From Oscillospiraceae bacterium (lineage in GTDB: Bacteria; Bacillota; Clostridia; Oscillospirales; Ethanoligenentaceae), in NCBI GenBank assembly GCA_003518885.1, contig DOXU01000209.1, positions 1 through 10,552 on the forward strand: a DNA stretch of 10,552 bases, written 5' to 3'. This document shows positions 1-6,314 of this stretch, piece by piece (position 1 is the first letter of the stretch; the number at the start of each line of letters is the position of its first letter). Position numbers and translations under genes: made by a program. The notes beneath the pieces were generated by a model. That model was not told the DNA's origin and ran no database searches. It saw only the letters and a program-made list of their open reading frames with translations.

Positions 1-240
1 TCATCGCGCATTAGAGGGATTCGAGGTTGAATTTTTGGATGAACGGACAGCCGCTTATACATGTGACTGTTCACGTGAACGAGTAGAAAATGCTCTGCAT
101 AGTATGCGGAATGAGGAACTAGAGGCCATGATTGCGGAAGATGGTGGGGCAGAAGTGCGTTGTCACTTTTGCGGAAAAACATATTCATTTGATGTAGAGG
201 CATTAAGAAATTTAATGCATTAAATTCTAAAGAGAAACCC
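1..240 (+). repeat. Left arm of a 240-bp perfect inverted duplication
   Basis: Read directly: positions 1-240 are the reverse complement of 6310-6549 (coordinates sum to 6550), with no mismatch found by eye. Identity stops exactly at 240/241, where this copy continues TTTTCTACTT and the other continues into the terminator stem. The arm may extend beyond the left edge of the window. It contains the 3' end of hslO. The complete hslO is at the other copy, so this arm is the displaced one. Confidence 0.95.
2..223 (+). pseudogene. Duplicated C-terminal fragment of Hsp33 (hslO)
   Basis: An open frame runs in from the left edge and ends with TAA at 221-223, giving 73 residues identical to the C-terminus of the complete Hsp33 encoded at 6327-7196. 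It holds the four zinc cysteines (CDC and CHFC) but none of the N-terminal chaperone domain inside the window. A full copy exists within 6.5 kb in opposite orientation, and this copy is fused at 241 to an unrelated, truncated gene. It is therefore a duplicated fragment or an assembly artefact and not a working gene. An upstream portion could exist outside the window, but it would still lack its native downstream context. Confidence 0.85.
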
Positions 241-547
241 TTTTCTACTTCGTCATAAGATTGCCTTATGGGATACTTTAAAGAGTTGCATACGAGTAGG
301 TTCTTCAGATAGCGCCATCCATGCAGAACAACCCACGGATCTTACGGTTATCATCGAACATTGCCCAGATTTACAGGCCATATTTTTGAATGGTGGTGCC
401 GCTGCTCACTTTTATCGAAAATATCAAGCGAAAAACATTGTTCTCCCCTATTTTGGCCTACCATCTACTAGCCCCGCAAATGCACGAGGTGGTTATCCCG
501 CCAAAATACAGGCCTGGCGCCAAATAAAACCGTATTTAACCACTTAA
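241..547 (+). pseudogene. DNA-deoxyinosine (hypoxanthine) glycosylase, 5'-truncated at the duplication junction
   Basis: This is the C-terminal ~101 residues of a protein of the uracil-DNA-glycosylase superfamily, family 6 (hypoxanthine/DNA-deoxyinosine glycosylase), which removes deaminated adenine from DNA. Read directly: HKIALWDTL, then CIRVGSSDSAI, IFLNGGAAAHFY and the C-terminal signature LPSTSPANA followed by K-x3-W, ending TAA at 545-547. Members are usually about 160-170 residues, so roughly the first 60-70 are absent, including the N-terminal catalytic loop (typically GSxPG). The frame stays open leftward only to the hslO stop at 221-223, and 1-240 is duplicated hslO sequence, so the 5' end was lost at the 240/241 junction. 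It lies upstream of rplS in the same direction. The native genome probably has an intact gene here if the junction is an artefact. Family call fairly sure; status as a true pseudogene unsure. Confidence 0.8.
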
Positions 548-565
548 TGTCGGGAAAATCCTACC

Positions 566-594
566 TTGCCATTTTCCTTGCGTTATGCTATAGT
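566..594 (+). promoter_or_regulatory. SigA-type promoter for rplS
   Basis: TTGCCA (566-571), a spacer of exactly 17 bases, and TATAGT (589-594), with an extended -10 TGC immediately before it (586-588). Transcription would start near 601. The first ~125 transcribed bases would be an untranslated leader ahead of rplS. The match is close to the vegetative consensus (TTGACA/TATAAT) and the position suits a strongly expressed ribosomal gene. Confidence 0.7.
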
Positions 595-602
595 ATAAAG
601 GC

Positions 603-716
603 TATTGAATTTTCGCGGCGTTTTCACGTCAGCGGGGTTTCATTGCCGGGAAACCGAGAATGAAAACAGGCAGTCCTCTGCTCGTTATAAACAAGCACGA
701 ATGCCATATAAAGGAG
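603..716 (+). promoter_or_regulatory. Probable structured 5' leader of rplS (candidate L19 leader)
   Basis: About 125 untranslated bases separate the predicted start of transcription from the rplS start codon. Helices visible by eye: GGTTTC (636-641) with GAAACC (650-655); GCAG (670-673) with CTGC (678-681), loop TCCT; and TCGT with ACGA between about 682 and 700. An L19 leader family that autoregulates rplS is known in Firmicutes. Position and orientation match that family, but I cannot confirm its consensus from memory, so the identity is inference. The AAGGAG ribosome binding site (711-716) lies just 3' of the helices, as expected for translational control. Confidence 0.4.
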
Positions 717-726
717 CGATTTTCAA

Positions 727-1071
727 GTGAGTGAACTACAACAGTTCGTTAAGGACCAACTGAAAACCGAAGTCCCTGAATTGAATGTGGGAGACACCGT
801 TCGTGTTTCCGTTCGCATCAAAGAGGGCGACAGAGAACGTACACAGGTTTTTGAAGGAGCCATTATTTCCCGCCGTGGCGGTGGAATTTCTGAATCTTTC
901 ACTGTGCGTCGTATCTCTTATGGCGTAGGAGTTGAAAGGGTTTTCCCCATTCACTCTCCAAACGTCCAAAAAGTAGAAATTGTGCGCCGCGGACGTGTCC
1001 GTCGCGCAAGGCTCTACTATCTGCGTGGACGCGTAGGTAAAGCTGCTAAGATTAAAGATCAGTTGCGGTAA
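727..1071 (+). CDS. rplS: 50S ribosomal protein L19
   Basis: L19 is a component of the large ribosomal subunit located at the interface with the 30S subunit. The product has 114 residues, the normal length. The family pattern is clear: [13 protein letters not shown] at the N-terminus, then [54 protein letters not shown], and a basic C-terminal tail with [16 protein letters not shown]. The start is GTG, preceded by AAGGAG at 711-716 with a ten-base gap. The GTG context and L19 alignment fit, and no in-frame ATG lies nearby. It has its own strong promoter and leader upstream and an intrinsic terminator five bases after its stop, so it appears to be a monocistronic unit even though lepB and rbgA follow. 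The usual trmD/rimM neighbours are not upstream here, which may reflect the junction at 240/241 or genuine gene order. Confidence 0.97.
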   Translation: MSELQQFVKDQLKTEVPELNVGDTVRVSVRIKEGDRERTQVFEGAIISRRGGGISESFTVRRISYGVGVERVFPIHSPNVQKVEIVRRGRVRRARLYYLRGRVGKAAKIKDQLR

Positions 1072-1076
1072 AAGGA

Positions 1077-1096
1077 GGGACGATAGTCCCTTTTTT
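1077..1096 (+). terminator. Intrinsic terminator of rplS
   Basis: GGGAC (1077-1081), loop GATA, GTCCC (1086-1090), followed directly by six T (1091-1096). It sits just downstream of the rplS stop codon. The A-run before the stem (AAAGG) can extend the pairing with the T tract. Confidence 0.85.
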
Positions 1097-1099
1097 CTT

Positions 1100-1446
1100 T
1101 ATCCGTTTTTTCTTATACACCTTATTAGGAAGCATATGTACTTCAACAACAAAAGAGAAAAGCACTACTAACGGCGGTATAAATAATTATTTTAAAACTC
1201 CGTTTAAAATAAAAGCGATGACAATGTCGGTTTCTTTCACGCCGCTCATCGTCATCCTATTTTTTATCAGGAACCTTTTTTCCTTTCTCCGTCTGCAATA
1301 TGTACGGTGAAAACAAAATATCGTGTTTCTTGTTAAAATGATTATCTGTACAATGCCTTTCATCATAAAAATATTCTAATTTTATCATCCATTGACAATA
1401 CCGTTTTTCTGCTTTTTCTTCCCAACAAAACAGGCTTTCTAGTCAA
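1100..1446. other. Non-coding gap between rplS and lepB with several inverted repeats
   Basis: About 350 bases without a convincing gene. Read directly: a 10-bp AT-rich palindrome TTATTTTAAA (1187-1196) with TTTAAAATAA (1203-1212); GATGAC (1217-1222) with GTCATC (1251-1256), followed by CTATTTTTTATC; CGGCG (1172-1176) with CGCCG (1240-1244), which encloses the palindrome and cannot form simply together with the GATGAC/GTCATC helix; and AGGAA (1269-1273) with TTCCT (1280-1284). A TTGACA at 1392-1397 resembles a -35 box for lepB, but no good -10 lies 16-18 bases downstream. Short open frames here (for example 59 codons on the minus strand, 1366-1187) lack ribosome binding sites. Function unknown; a regulatory or structured RNA is possible. 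Confidence 0.5.
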
Positions 1447-1470
1447 TTGGCCCATGGAGGCATCACGGCA

Positions 1471-2052
1471 ATGGAACAGGAATACCCAGAAAACAACACC
1501 AATACACCTTTCAAAATATCGCAGAGCGTTTATGACTGGATTGGTATGCTGATTGGCATCATCACTGTTCTAATCCTCTGTTTTTCTTTTATCTTCCGCA
1601 CAGTCAGTGTGGATGGATCCTCCATGACAAATACACTGCAGAATAATGATCGCCTCATTTTATTAGAAATGGGCTACGCTCCTAAAGCAGGAGACATTGT
1701 TGTTCTTTATGCGCCCGCAGAAACACATCCTATTATCAAACGTGTCATTGCAACAGCGGGACAAACCGTTAATATTAATTATGTGACCCATGAGGTCTCT
1801 GTAAATGGACATATTTTAAATGAGCCATATATACGGGAGGCCACTGCTTTTGAAGGAATTTCTCCTGTTACAATGCCTACCACCGTACCTGCTGGACACA
1901 TTTTCGTAATGGGTGACAATCGCAATAATTCGTTGGACAGCCGTAGCGGCGCTATTGGTATGATTTCGACAAATGATGTGTTGGGGCATGCAGTGTTACG
2001 TTTTTTACCCAACTCTAAAGTTTTGAAGACAGCAGATATTGCCGTTTCTTGA
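1471..2052 (+). CDS. lepB: Signal peptidase I
   Basis: Membrane-bound serine-lysine protease (family S26) that cleaves signal peptides from exported preproteins outside the cytoplasmic membrane. The product has 193 residues, typical of the short Gram-positive SipS type. One transmembrane helix spans about residues 23-42 (WIGMLIGIITVLILCFSFIF). Box B VDGSSM supplies the catalytic Ser51; box D IIKRVIATAGQ supplies the general base Lys90; box E FVMGDNRNNSLDSR lies at 145-158. I chose ATG at 1471 because GGAGG (1456-1460) stands ten bases upstream. The in-frame TTG at 1447 would add eight residues but places that GGAGG inside the gene. It follows the 350-base structured gap and leads directly into rbgA 18 bases downstream, so it is probably the first gene of the lepB-rbgA-rnhB-yraN transcript. 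Confidence 0.95.
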   Translation: MEQEYPENNTNTPFKISQSVYDWIGMLIGIITVLILCFSFIFRTVSVDGSSMTNTLQNNDRLILLEMGYAPKAGDIVVLYAPAETHPIIKRVIATAGQTVNINYVTHEVSVNGHILNEPYIREATAFEGISPVTMPTTVPAGHIFVMGDNRNNSLDSRSGAIGMISTNDVLGHAVLRFLPNSKVLKTADIAVS

Positions 2053-2070
2053 GAAAGAGAGCGTTTAAAC

Positions 2071-2937
2071 ATGCAGGAAGTACAATGGTTCCCGGGACAC
2101 ATGGCCAAAACCCGGCGCATGATTAAAGAGAACCTTTCTCTTGTGGACTGCGTGGCAGAACTGGTAGATGCCCGCATTCCACAAAGCAGTCGTAATCCTG
2201 AAATGGATGACCTCTGTGCGAATAAGCCCCGTATTCTGGTCATGACTAAGATTGACTTAGCTGATCCAGCAGCAACCTTTGGGTGGATAGAAAAATTTCG
2301 TGCAGATGGCCTTTTCCCTACGGCGCTGGATTGTAAAAGTGGGGCAGGAATGAAAAATTTTGCCCCACTTCTCCGGACAATTTTGCATGACAAAAAAGCA
2401 CATGATTTAAAAAGGGGAATGAATAAAGCCCTGCGTGTTTTAGTTGTTGGCATTCCAAACGTAGGAAAATCGACCTTTATCAATCGTTTAGCTGGTGCAA
2501 AACGTGCAAAAACTGAAAACCGCCCAGGTGTAACACGAGGAAAACAGTGGGTCGCCACTAGAGAAGAATTCGAATTATTAGATACACCGGGTGTACTTTG
2601 GCCGAAATTTGAAGACCCAGCCGTAGGCGAGAAATTAGCCTTTGCCGGTGCAATTAAAGATACTGTACTGGACATGGAGGAATTGGCTGCTAATTTGCTT
2701 GGTATCCTTGCTCCGCACTATGGCGCCCCCCTTATCTCCCGCTTTAAAATCAAAAATTTGCAAGCGGAAAAATATTCTTTATTGGAACAGGCAGCAAGAG
2801 GCAGAGGGTTCCTTATTTCTGGAGGAGAAGCGGATACTCAGCGCGCTGCCAATGTTATCTTAGAAGAATACCGTTCTGGTAAATTAGGGCGCATTTCCCT
2901 AGAATGGGCGGAGGACACCGATGGACTGGCTCTCTGA
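2071..2937 (+). CDS. rbgA: Ribosome biogenesis GTPase RbgA (YlqF)
   Basis: Circularly permuted GTPase required for late assembly of the 50S subunit in Firmicutes. The 288 residues match the family length. The N-terminus has the signature WFPGHMAKT and the DARIPxSSRNP block. The G motifs occur in permuted order: G4 as TKIDLAD (59-65), then the P-loop GIPNVGKS (127-134), a G2 region around GVTRG (153-157), and G3 DTPG (171-174). The C-terminal ~110 residues form the RNA-binding helical domain of the family. A modest purine-rich ribosome site (GAGAAAGAGAG) precedes the ATG. Its last 17 bases overlap rnhB, indicating translational coupling. Linkage to rplS is common in Firmicutes and fits a shared role in the large subunit. 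Identification is firm. Confidence 0.95.
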   Translation: MQEVQWFPGHMAKTRRMIKENLSLVDCVAELVDARIPQSSRNPEMDDLCANKPRILVMTKIDLADPAATFGWIEKFRADGLFPTALDCKSGAGMKNFAPLLRTILHDKKAHDLKRGMNKALRVLVVGIPNVGKSTFINRLAGAKRAKTENRPGVTRGKQWVATREEFELLDTPGVLWPKFEDPAVGEKLAFAGAIKDTVLDMEELAANLLGILAPHYGAPLISRFKIKNLQAEKYSLLEQAARGRGFLISGGEADTQRAANVILEEYRSGKLGRISLEWAEDTDGLAL

Positions 2938-3544
2938 AGAAAAGCAATTTTATGCAACTGGTTTTGAAAATGTTTGCGGCATCGATGAAGCCGGGCGCGG
3001 TCCATTGGCTGGCCCCGTCTATGTTGCCGCTGTGATCTTACCGCGTGGAAAAACCATTGACGGCGTAAATGATTCCAAAAAGCTAAGCGCTAAAAAACGG
3101 GAGTTACTTTTTGACCGTATCGTTGAACAAGCTCTCTCCTATTCCATTATCAGTGCGGATGTAGAAGAAATTGCACGTAAAAATATTTTGGGGGCAACTC
3201 TTGCTGCTATGCAACGTGCAGTAGCAGCGCTCTCCATTCCAGCTGATGCTGCGTTGGTGGATGGTAACCGTTTACCTTCCTTATCCATTCCAACACGTTG
3301 TGTGATTAAGGGAGACGGTAAGGTCGCTTGCATTGCAGCAGCCTCCATTTTAGCTAAAGTCAGCCGAGATCGTTATATGATCGAATTGGATGCTCGCTAT
3401 CCACAATATGGATTTGCAAAACATAAAGGTTACCCCACTAAAGCGCACTATCAAGCAATTTTAAAATATGGGCCCTCTCCTGTTCACCGCGCTTATTTTT
3501 TGCGCAACCTAGAAGAAAAACGAAAGATTTATGCAGAGACATGA
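2921..3544 (+). CDS. rnhB: Ribonuclease HII
   Basis: Endonuclease that cuts RNA in RNA-DNA hybrids and at single ribonucleotides misincorporated in DNA. The 207-residue length is normal. The diagnostic block GIDEAGRGPLAGPVYVAAV (20-38) carries acidic ligands Asp22 and Glu23. NDSKKLSAKKRE follows at 50-61, Asp114 sits in LVDGN, and KGDGKVACIAAASILAKVSRD (130-150) contains the last catalytic Asp150, followed by YPQYGFAKHKGYPT. The ATG at 2921 lies inside the end of rbgA, with a GGAGG-like GGCGGAGG about seven bases upstream. Its 3' end overlaps the next gene yraN by 14 bases, so rbgA, rnhB and yraN form an overlapping, coupled set. Confidence 0.96.
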   Translation: MDWLSEEKQFYATGFENVCGIDEAGRGPLAGPVYVAAVILPRGKTIDGVNDSKKLSAKKRELLFDRIVEQALSYSIISADVEEIARKNILGATLAAMQRAVAALSIPADAALVDGNRLPSLSIPTRCVIKGDGKVACIAAASILAKVSRDRYMIELDARYPQYGFAKHKGYPTKAHYQAILKYGPSPVHRAYFLRNLEEKRKIYAET

Positions 3545-3914
3545 AATTGGCTCCAGGGGCGAACAGGAAGCTGCGAAATATCTTAAAAAAGCGGGCTATC
3601 ACATTCTGCATAGGAATTACCATACCCAATTTGGAGAGATCGATCTCATTGTTGCCGATGCTACATTTCTTGCATTTGTAGAGGTAAAAACTCGCTCTGT
3701 TCGCTCCTGCTCCCGGGCTTTTCCCCGTGAAGCGGTCGATTTTCATAAACGCACCCGCATTATTAAAACGGCATTATGTTATCTTGCAACCCATTCTAGT
3801 GAATTGCAACCACGTTTTGATATTATTGAAATTGTCACCGAGACAAGTGGAAATTTCGCTCATTGTCATATTCGTCATCTACCGAATGCTTTTTCAGCAG
3901 ATGGCTATCAATAA
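3531..3914 (+). CDS. yraN: UPF0102 family protein YraN (predicted endonuclease-like)
   Basis: Small protein of 127 residues, the usual family length. The N-terminal half carries the conserved pattern GSRGEQEAAKYLKKAGY (7-23), RNYHTQFGEIDLI (28-40) and LAFVEVKTRS (48-56). Glu36, Asp38, Glu51 and Lys53 form the PD-(D/E)xK-type nuclease signature expected from the Holliday-junction-resolvase-like fold. The biochemical role of the family is not settled, so nuclease activity is inference. The ATG at 3531 overlaps the end of rnhB by 14 bases; a strong separate ribosome site is not evident, suggesting coupling. An alternative ATG at 3541 is out of frame. It is the last gene of the lepB-rbgA-rnhB-yraN group. 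Confidence 0.9.
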   Translation: MQRHEIGSRGEQEAAKYLKKAGYHILHRNYHTQFGEIDLIVADATFLAFVEVKTRSVRSCSRAFPREAVDFHKRTRIIKTALCYLATHSSELQPRFDIIEIVTETSGNFAHCHIRHLPNAFSADGYQ

Positions 3915-3992
3915 ATTATGTATCGTTTTTTAGTAAGTCATATGGGATAGATCTAAAATAAGGCCTATCCACAAATACCCGTCGGGGGGATA
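3915..3992. promoter_or_regulatory. yraN-thrC spacer with thrC ribosome site
   Basis: A 78-base spacer. GGATAG and CTATCC (within about 3945-3970) can pair around a 15-base loop but lack a following T tract. TAAAAT at 3954-3959 could be a -10 box, although no convincing -35 precedes it. The run GGGGGGA (3984-3990) is the thrC ribosome binding site. CCC just before it (CCCGTCGGG) can form a tight triloop hairpin that would partly occlude it. No clear terminator for yraN, so read-through into thrC is possible. Confidence 0.35.
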
Positions 3993-5492
3993 ATGATGAA
4001 TTATACAAGTACCAGAAACAACCAGATATCTGTAAACGCATCTGTTGCCATTAGTCGCGGTATTTCAGAGGATGGCGGTCTATTCGTCCCTGAAAATATG
4101 CCCTGGCTTTCCTACAATGATCTGAATATTTTGACCGATTCCGACTACACTGCTCGTGCAAGCGATATCCTTGATCGCTTTCTTGGCGATTTTTCAACTG
4201 GTGAAGTACTCGACTGCGTCTCACAGGCCTATACACGCGAACACTTTGAAACGGAAAGCATTGCGCCATTATATGAGTTAGAGTCTGGCGTTTATTTATT
4301 AGAGCTATGGCATGGACCAACCTGTGCTTTTAAAGACATGGCCTTGCAACTCTTGCCACACCTGCTGTCTGTTTCCATGAAAAAAACGGCCCCGGAAAAA
4401 ACGGCTGTCATTCTCGTTGCCACATCCGGTGATACAGGAAAAGCCGCGCTAGAAGGTTTTCGTGATGTACCTGGCACACGTATTCTCGTGTTTTATCCAG
4501 AAGACGGCGTTAGCCCGATGCAGAAATTGCAAATGGTCACACAAGAAGGCAACAACGTTGCGGTTAATGCCATCCGTGGTAACTTTGATGATGCGCAAAC
4601 GGGCGTAAAAAAGGTTTTTACGGACTCTGCCATCAAGCAGGAATTGGCTGATCATGGTATGGTGTTTTCCAGCGCCAACTCCATCAACTGGGGACGGCTG
4701 GTACCACAAATTGTCTACTATATCTCTTCTTATTGTGATTTGATCAAAAATGGACGTATTTCTGCTGGTGAACAGATCAATGTGGTTGTTCCCACCGGAA
4801 ACTTTGGCAATATTCTTGCCGCCTATTATGCTAAAAAGATGGGCATTCCAATTGGAAAGCTAATTTGCGCTTCCAATGCCAACAACGTTTTAACTGAATT
4901 TTTACAGACGGGTGTCTATAATCGCAATCGTCCTTTTTATACAACGATTTCGCCTTCTATGGACATTTTGATTTCCAGCAACCTAGAGCGTTTGCTGTAT
5001 GATCTTTCTGCTTGTGATGATGCCAAAATCCGCGACTATATGGATAGTTTATCTTCCACCGGGCGTTATGAAGTGGATGACACGATTAAGAAGAGTTTAT
5101 CTGAACACTTTTGGGCTGGCTTCTGTGATGATTCCGGTACACGCTCAACCATCCGTTCAGTGTATGAAAATAACTCCGTTGTAATTGATCCACACACAGC
5201 AGTGGCAGTCAACGTCTACCAGCAATATCGTGAAAAAACAGGAGATACCTCCAAAACGATTATTGCCTCTACTGCTAGTGCTTACAAATTTGCTGGTGAA
5301 GTTCTTCGCTCTATTAAAGGAGAGAATATTCCTAGCGATCAGCGTGCTCTGATTGGTGAATTGGCAAAACTTTCTTTCTCAAATCCACCCAAACAGATTG
5401 CCTCTCTTTTTGATAAGCCTGTTCGCTTCAAAGGTGTGTGCAATAAAGATGAGATGAAAAAAACCATTTTTTCTGCACTAGGTATTAATTGA
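3993..5492 (+). CDS. thrC: Threonine synthase
   Basis: PLP enzyme converting O-phospho-L-homoserine to L-threonine, the last step of threonine synthesis, in the cytoplasm. 499 residues, matching the longer class of bacterial and fungal threonine synthases. The N-terminus YTSTRN and GISEDGGLFVPE (23-34) are typical. The PLP-binding lysine is Lys114 in CAFKDMALQLLPH. LVATSGDTGKAALEGF (141-156) is the phosphate and substrate loop, and NSINWGRLVPQIVYY and VPTGNFGNILAAYYAKKMG follow. Two ATGs are adjacent (3993 and 3996). The GGGGGGA site ends only two bases before the first and five before the second, so the second may be the true start; the protein would differ by one Met. No hom or thrB is nearby, so the gene stands alone in the pathway here. 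Confidence 0.95.
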   Translation: MMNYTSTRNNQISVNASVAISRGISEDGGLFVPENMPWLSYNDLNILTDSDYTARASDILDRFLGDFSTGEVLDCVSQAYTREHFETESIAPLYELESGVYLLELWHGPTCAFKDMALQLLPHLLSVSMKKTAPEKTAVILVATSGDTGKAALEGFRDVPGTRILVFYPEDGVSPMQKLQMVTQEGNNVAVNAIRGNFDDAQTGVKKVFTDSAIKQELADHGMVFSSANSINWGRLVPQIVYYISSYCDLIKNGRISAGEQINVVVPTGNFGNILAAYYAKKMGIPIGKLICASNANNVLTEFLQTGVYNRNRPFYTTISPSMDILISSNLERLLYDLSACDDAKIRDYMDSLSSTGRYEVDDTIKKSLSEHFWAGFCDDSGTRSTIRSVYENNSVVIDPHTAVAVNVYQQYREKTGDTSKTIIASTASAYKFAGEVLRSIKGENIPSDQRALIGELAKLSFSNPPKQIASLFDKPVRFKGVCNKDEMKKTIFSALGIN

Positions 5493-5576
5493 TTTCGTGT
5501 TATTTTAGGCTTTTATAAGGCCGACCTCTTTTGTCGAAACCATCAAACCCTTTTCTTATCATGCAAGGAGGATGGT
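5493..5576. other. Spacer between thrC and metallophosphoesterase
   Basis: An 84-base gap. GGCTT-TTAT-AAGGCC makes a weak hairpin with one bulged G, and CGAC-CTCTTTT-GTCG another, but neither has a good T tract. A strong AAGGAGG at 5565-5571, five bases before the next ATG, is the ribosome site. I see no convincing promoter, so the downstream gene may be co-transcribed with thrC. Confidence 0.35.
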
Positions 5577-6257
5577 ATGTCTTTATATGTAATTGCCGAG
5601 TTGCACCTTTCGCTTAGCGTGAAAAAACCAATGGATATTTTCGGCGGATGGAAAGATTATATGGAGCGATTAGAAGCAAACTGGAAGTCACATATCCATC
5701 CAGATGATACTGTCGTGGTTCCTGGGGATATCTCATGGGCTATGACTTTGGAGGAAACAACCAAAGATTTCGCTTTTTTGGATGCTCTACCCGGCCAAAA
5801 ATTGCTGATGAAGGGAGACCATGATTATTGGTGGTCCACTATGTCCAAAATGCGCACCTTTTTGGCAACCAAATCTTTTCACACGCTTTCTATCATCCAC
5901 AATAATGCCTATGCTGCAGATGGAATCGGCGTCTGTGGAACACGTGGCTGGTTCTATGATAGTGAAGGGGAAAAGAAAATATTGCTACGTGAAGCAGGCC
6001 GTTTGCAAACATCCATTTTAGAGGCCGAAAAGCTCGGCGTTTCACCCATTGTTTTCTTGCACTATCCACCAATATATCAGGATTTTTCTTGCACAGAAAT
6101 CACAGATGTACTTAAAGCTCACAATATTACAAAATGTTATTATGGGCATTTACACGGTCGCGCGCGTCGATATGCCGTTCAGGGAGTGCGCGATGGCATT
6201 GAATACCATTTGATCTCAGCTGATCAACTTCAGTTTAATCCTCTACGGATTCAATAA
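5577..6257 (+). CDS. Calcineurin-like metallophosphoesterase with two altered metal-site residues
   Basis: Predicted cytoplasmic metal-dependent phosphoesterase of 226 residues; substrate unknown. The family pattern is KPMDIFGGWKDYMERLEANW, DDTVVVPGDISWAM (GDxxx motif, 44-57), LPGQKLLMKGDHDYWW, FLHYPP (metal His) and YYGHLHG (GHxH) near the C-terminus. The fold normally uses DxH...GDxxD...GNH(D/E)...H...GHxH. Here the first motif reads AELH, with Glu replacing Asp, and the GNHD motif reads GDHD, with Asp replacing Asn. Both are metal-ligand positions, and both changes are read directly from the sequence (GAG; GAC). They are conservative but could shift metal preference or activity. AAGGAGG five bases upstream fixes the start. 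It faces hslO across a shared terminator. Confidence 0.9.
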   Translation: MSLYVIAELHLSLSVKKPMDIFGGWKDYMERLEANWKSHIHPDDTVVVPGDISWAMTLEETTKDFAFLDALPGQKLLMKGDHDYWWSTMSKMRTFLATKSFHTLSIIHNNAYAADGIGVCGTRGWFYDSEGEKKILLREAGRLQTSILEAEKLGVSPIVFLHYPPIYQDFSCTEITDVLKAHNITKCYYGHLHGRARRYAVQGVRDGIEYHLISADQLQFNPLRIQ

Positions 6258-6266
6258 ACAAAAAAT

Positions 6267-6314
6267 AACCCCTGGTTAATAGTCGTCTTCTAGACAGATC
6301 ATTAACCAGGGGTT
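6267..6314. terminator. Bidirectional terminator between converging genes
   Basis: A perfect 14-bp inverted repeat: AACCCCTGGTTAAT (6267-6280) and ATTAACCAGGGGTT (6301-6314), with a 20-base loop that itself contains GTCT (6285-6288) and AGAC (6292-6295) around TCT. On the minus strand the stem is followed by a T tract (GGTTATTTTTTG), a good terminator for hslO. On the plus strand it is followed by TTCTCTTT, a weaker tract for the phosphoesterase gene. The end of the 240-bp duplication (6310) falls inside the right arm. Confidence 0.85.

Noticed and set aside
1136..1171. An 11-codon open frame (MYFNNKREKHY) preceded by AGGAAG, as a possible leader peptide
   Set aside because: It lies just after the rplS terminator with no promoter of its own, and its codons show no regulatory run of one amino acid.
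1187..1366. A 59-codon open frame on the minus strand in the rplS-lepB gap
   Set aside because: No ribosome binding site before its ATGs, composition biased toward K/R/I as in chance AT-rich frames, and no recognisable motif.
1392..1420. TTGACA as a lepB promoter -35 box
   Set aside because: The six bases match consensus, but no acceptable -10 lies 16-18 bases downstream, so I do not call a promoter.
1447..1470. Upstream TTG start for lepB
   Set aside because: It would place the GGAGG site inside the coding region; ATG 1471 has correct spacing to that site.
1779..2675. A 298-codon open frame on the minus strand opposite lepB and rbgA
   Set aside because: It is antisense to two clearly recognised genes, and its translation shows no family pattern, being rich in S/R/T as expected for a shadow frame.
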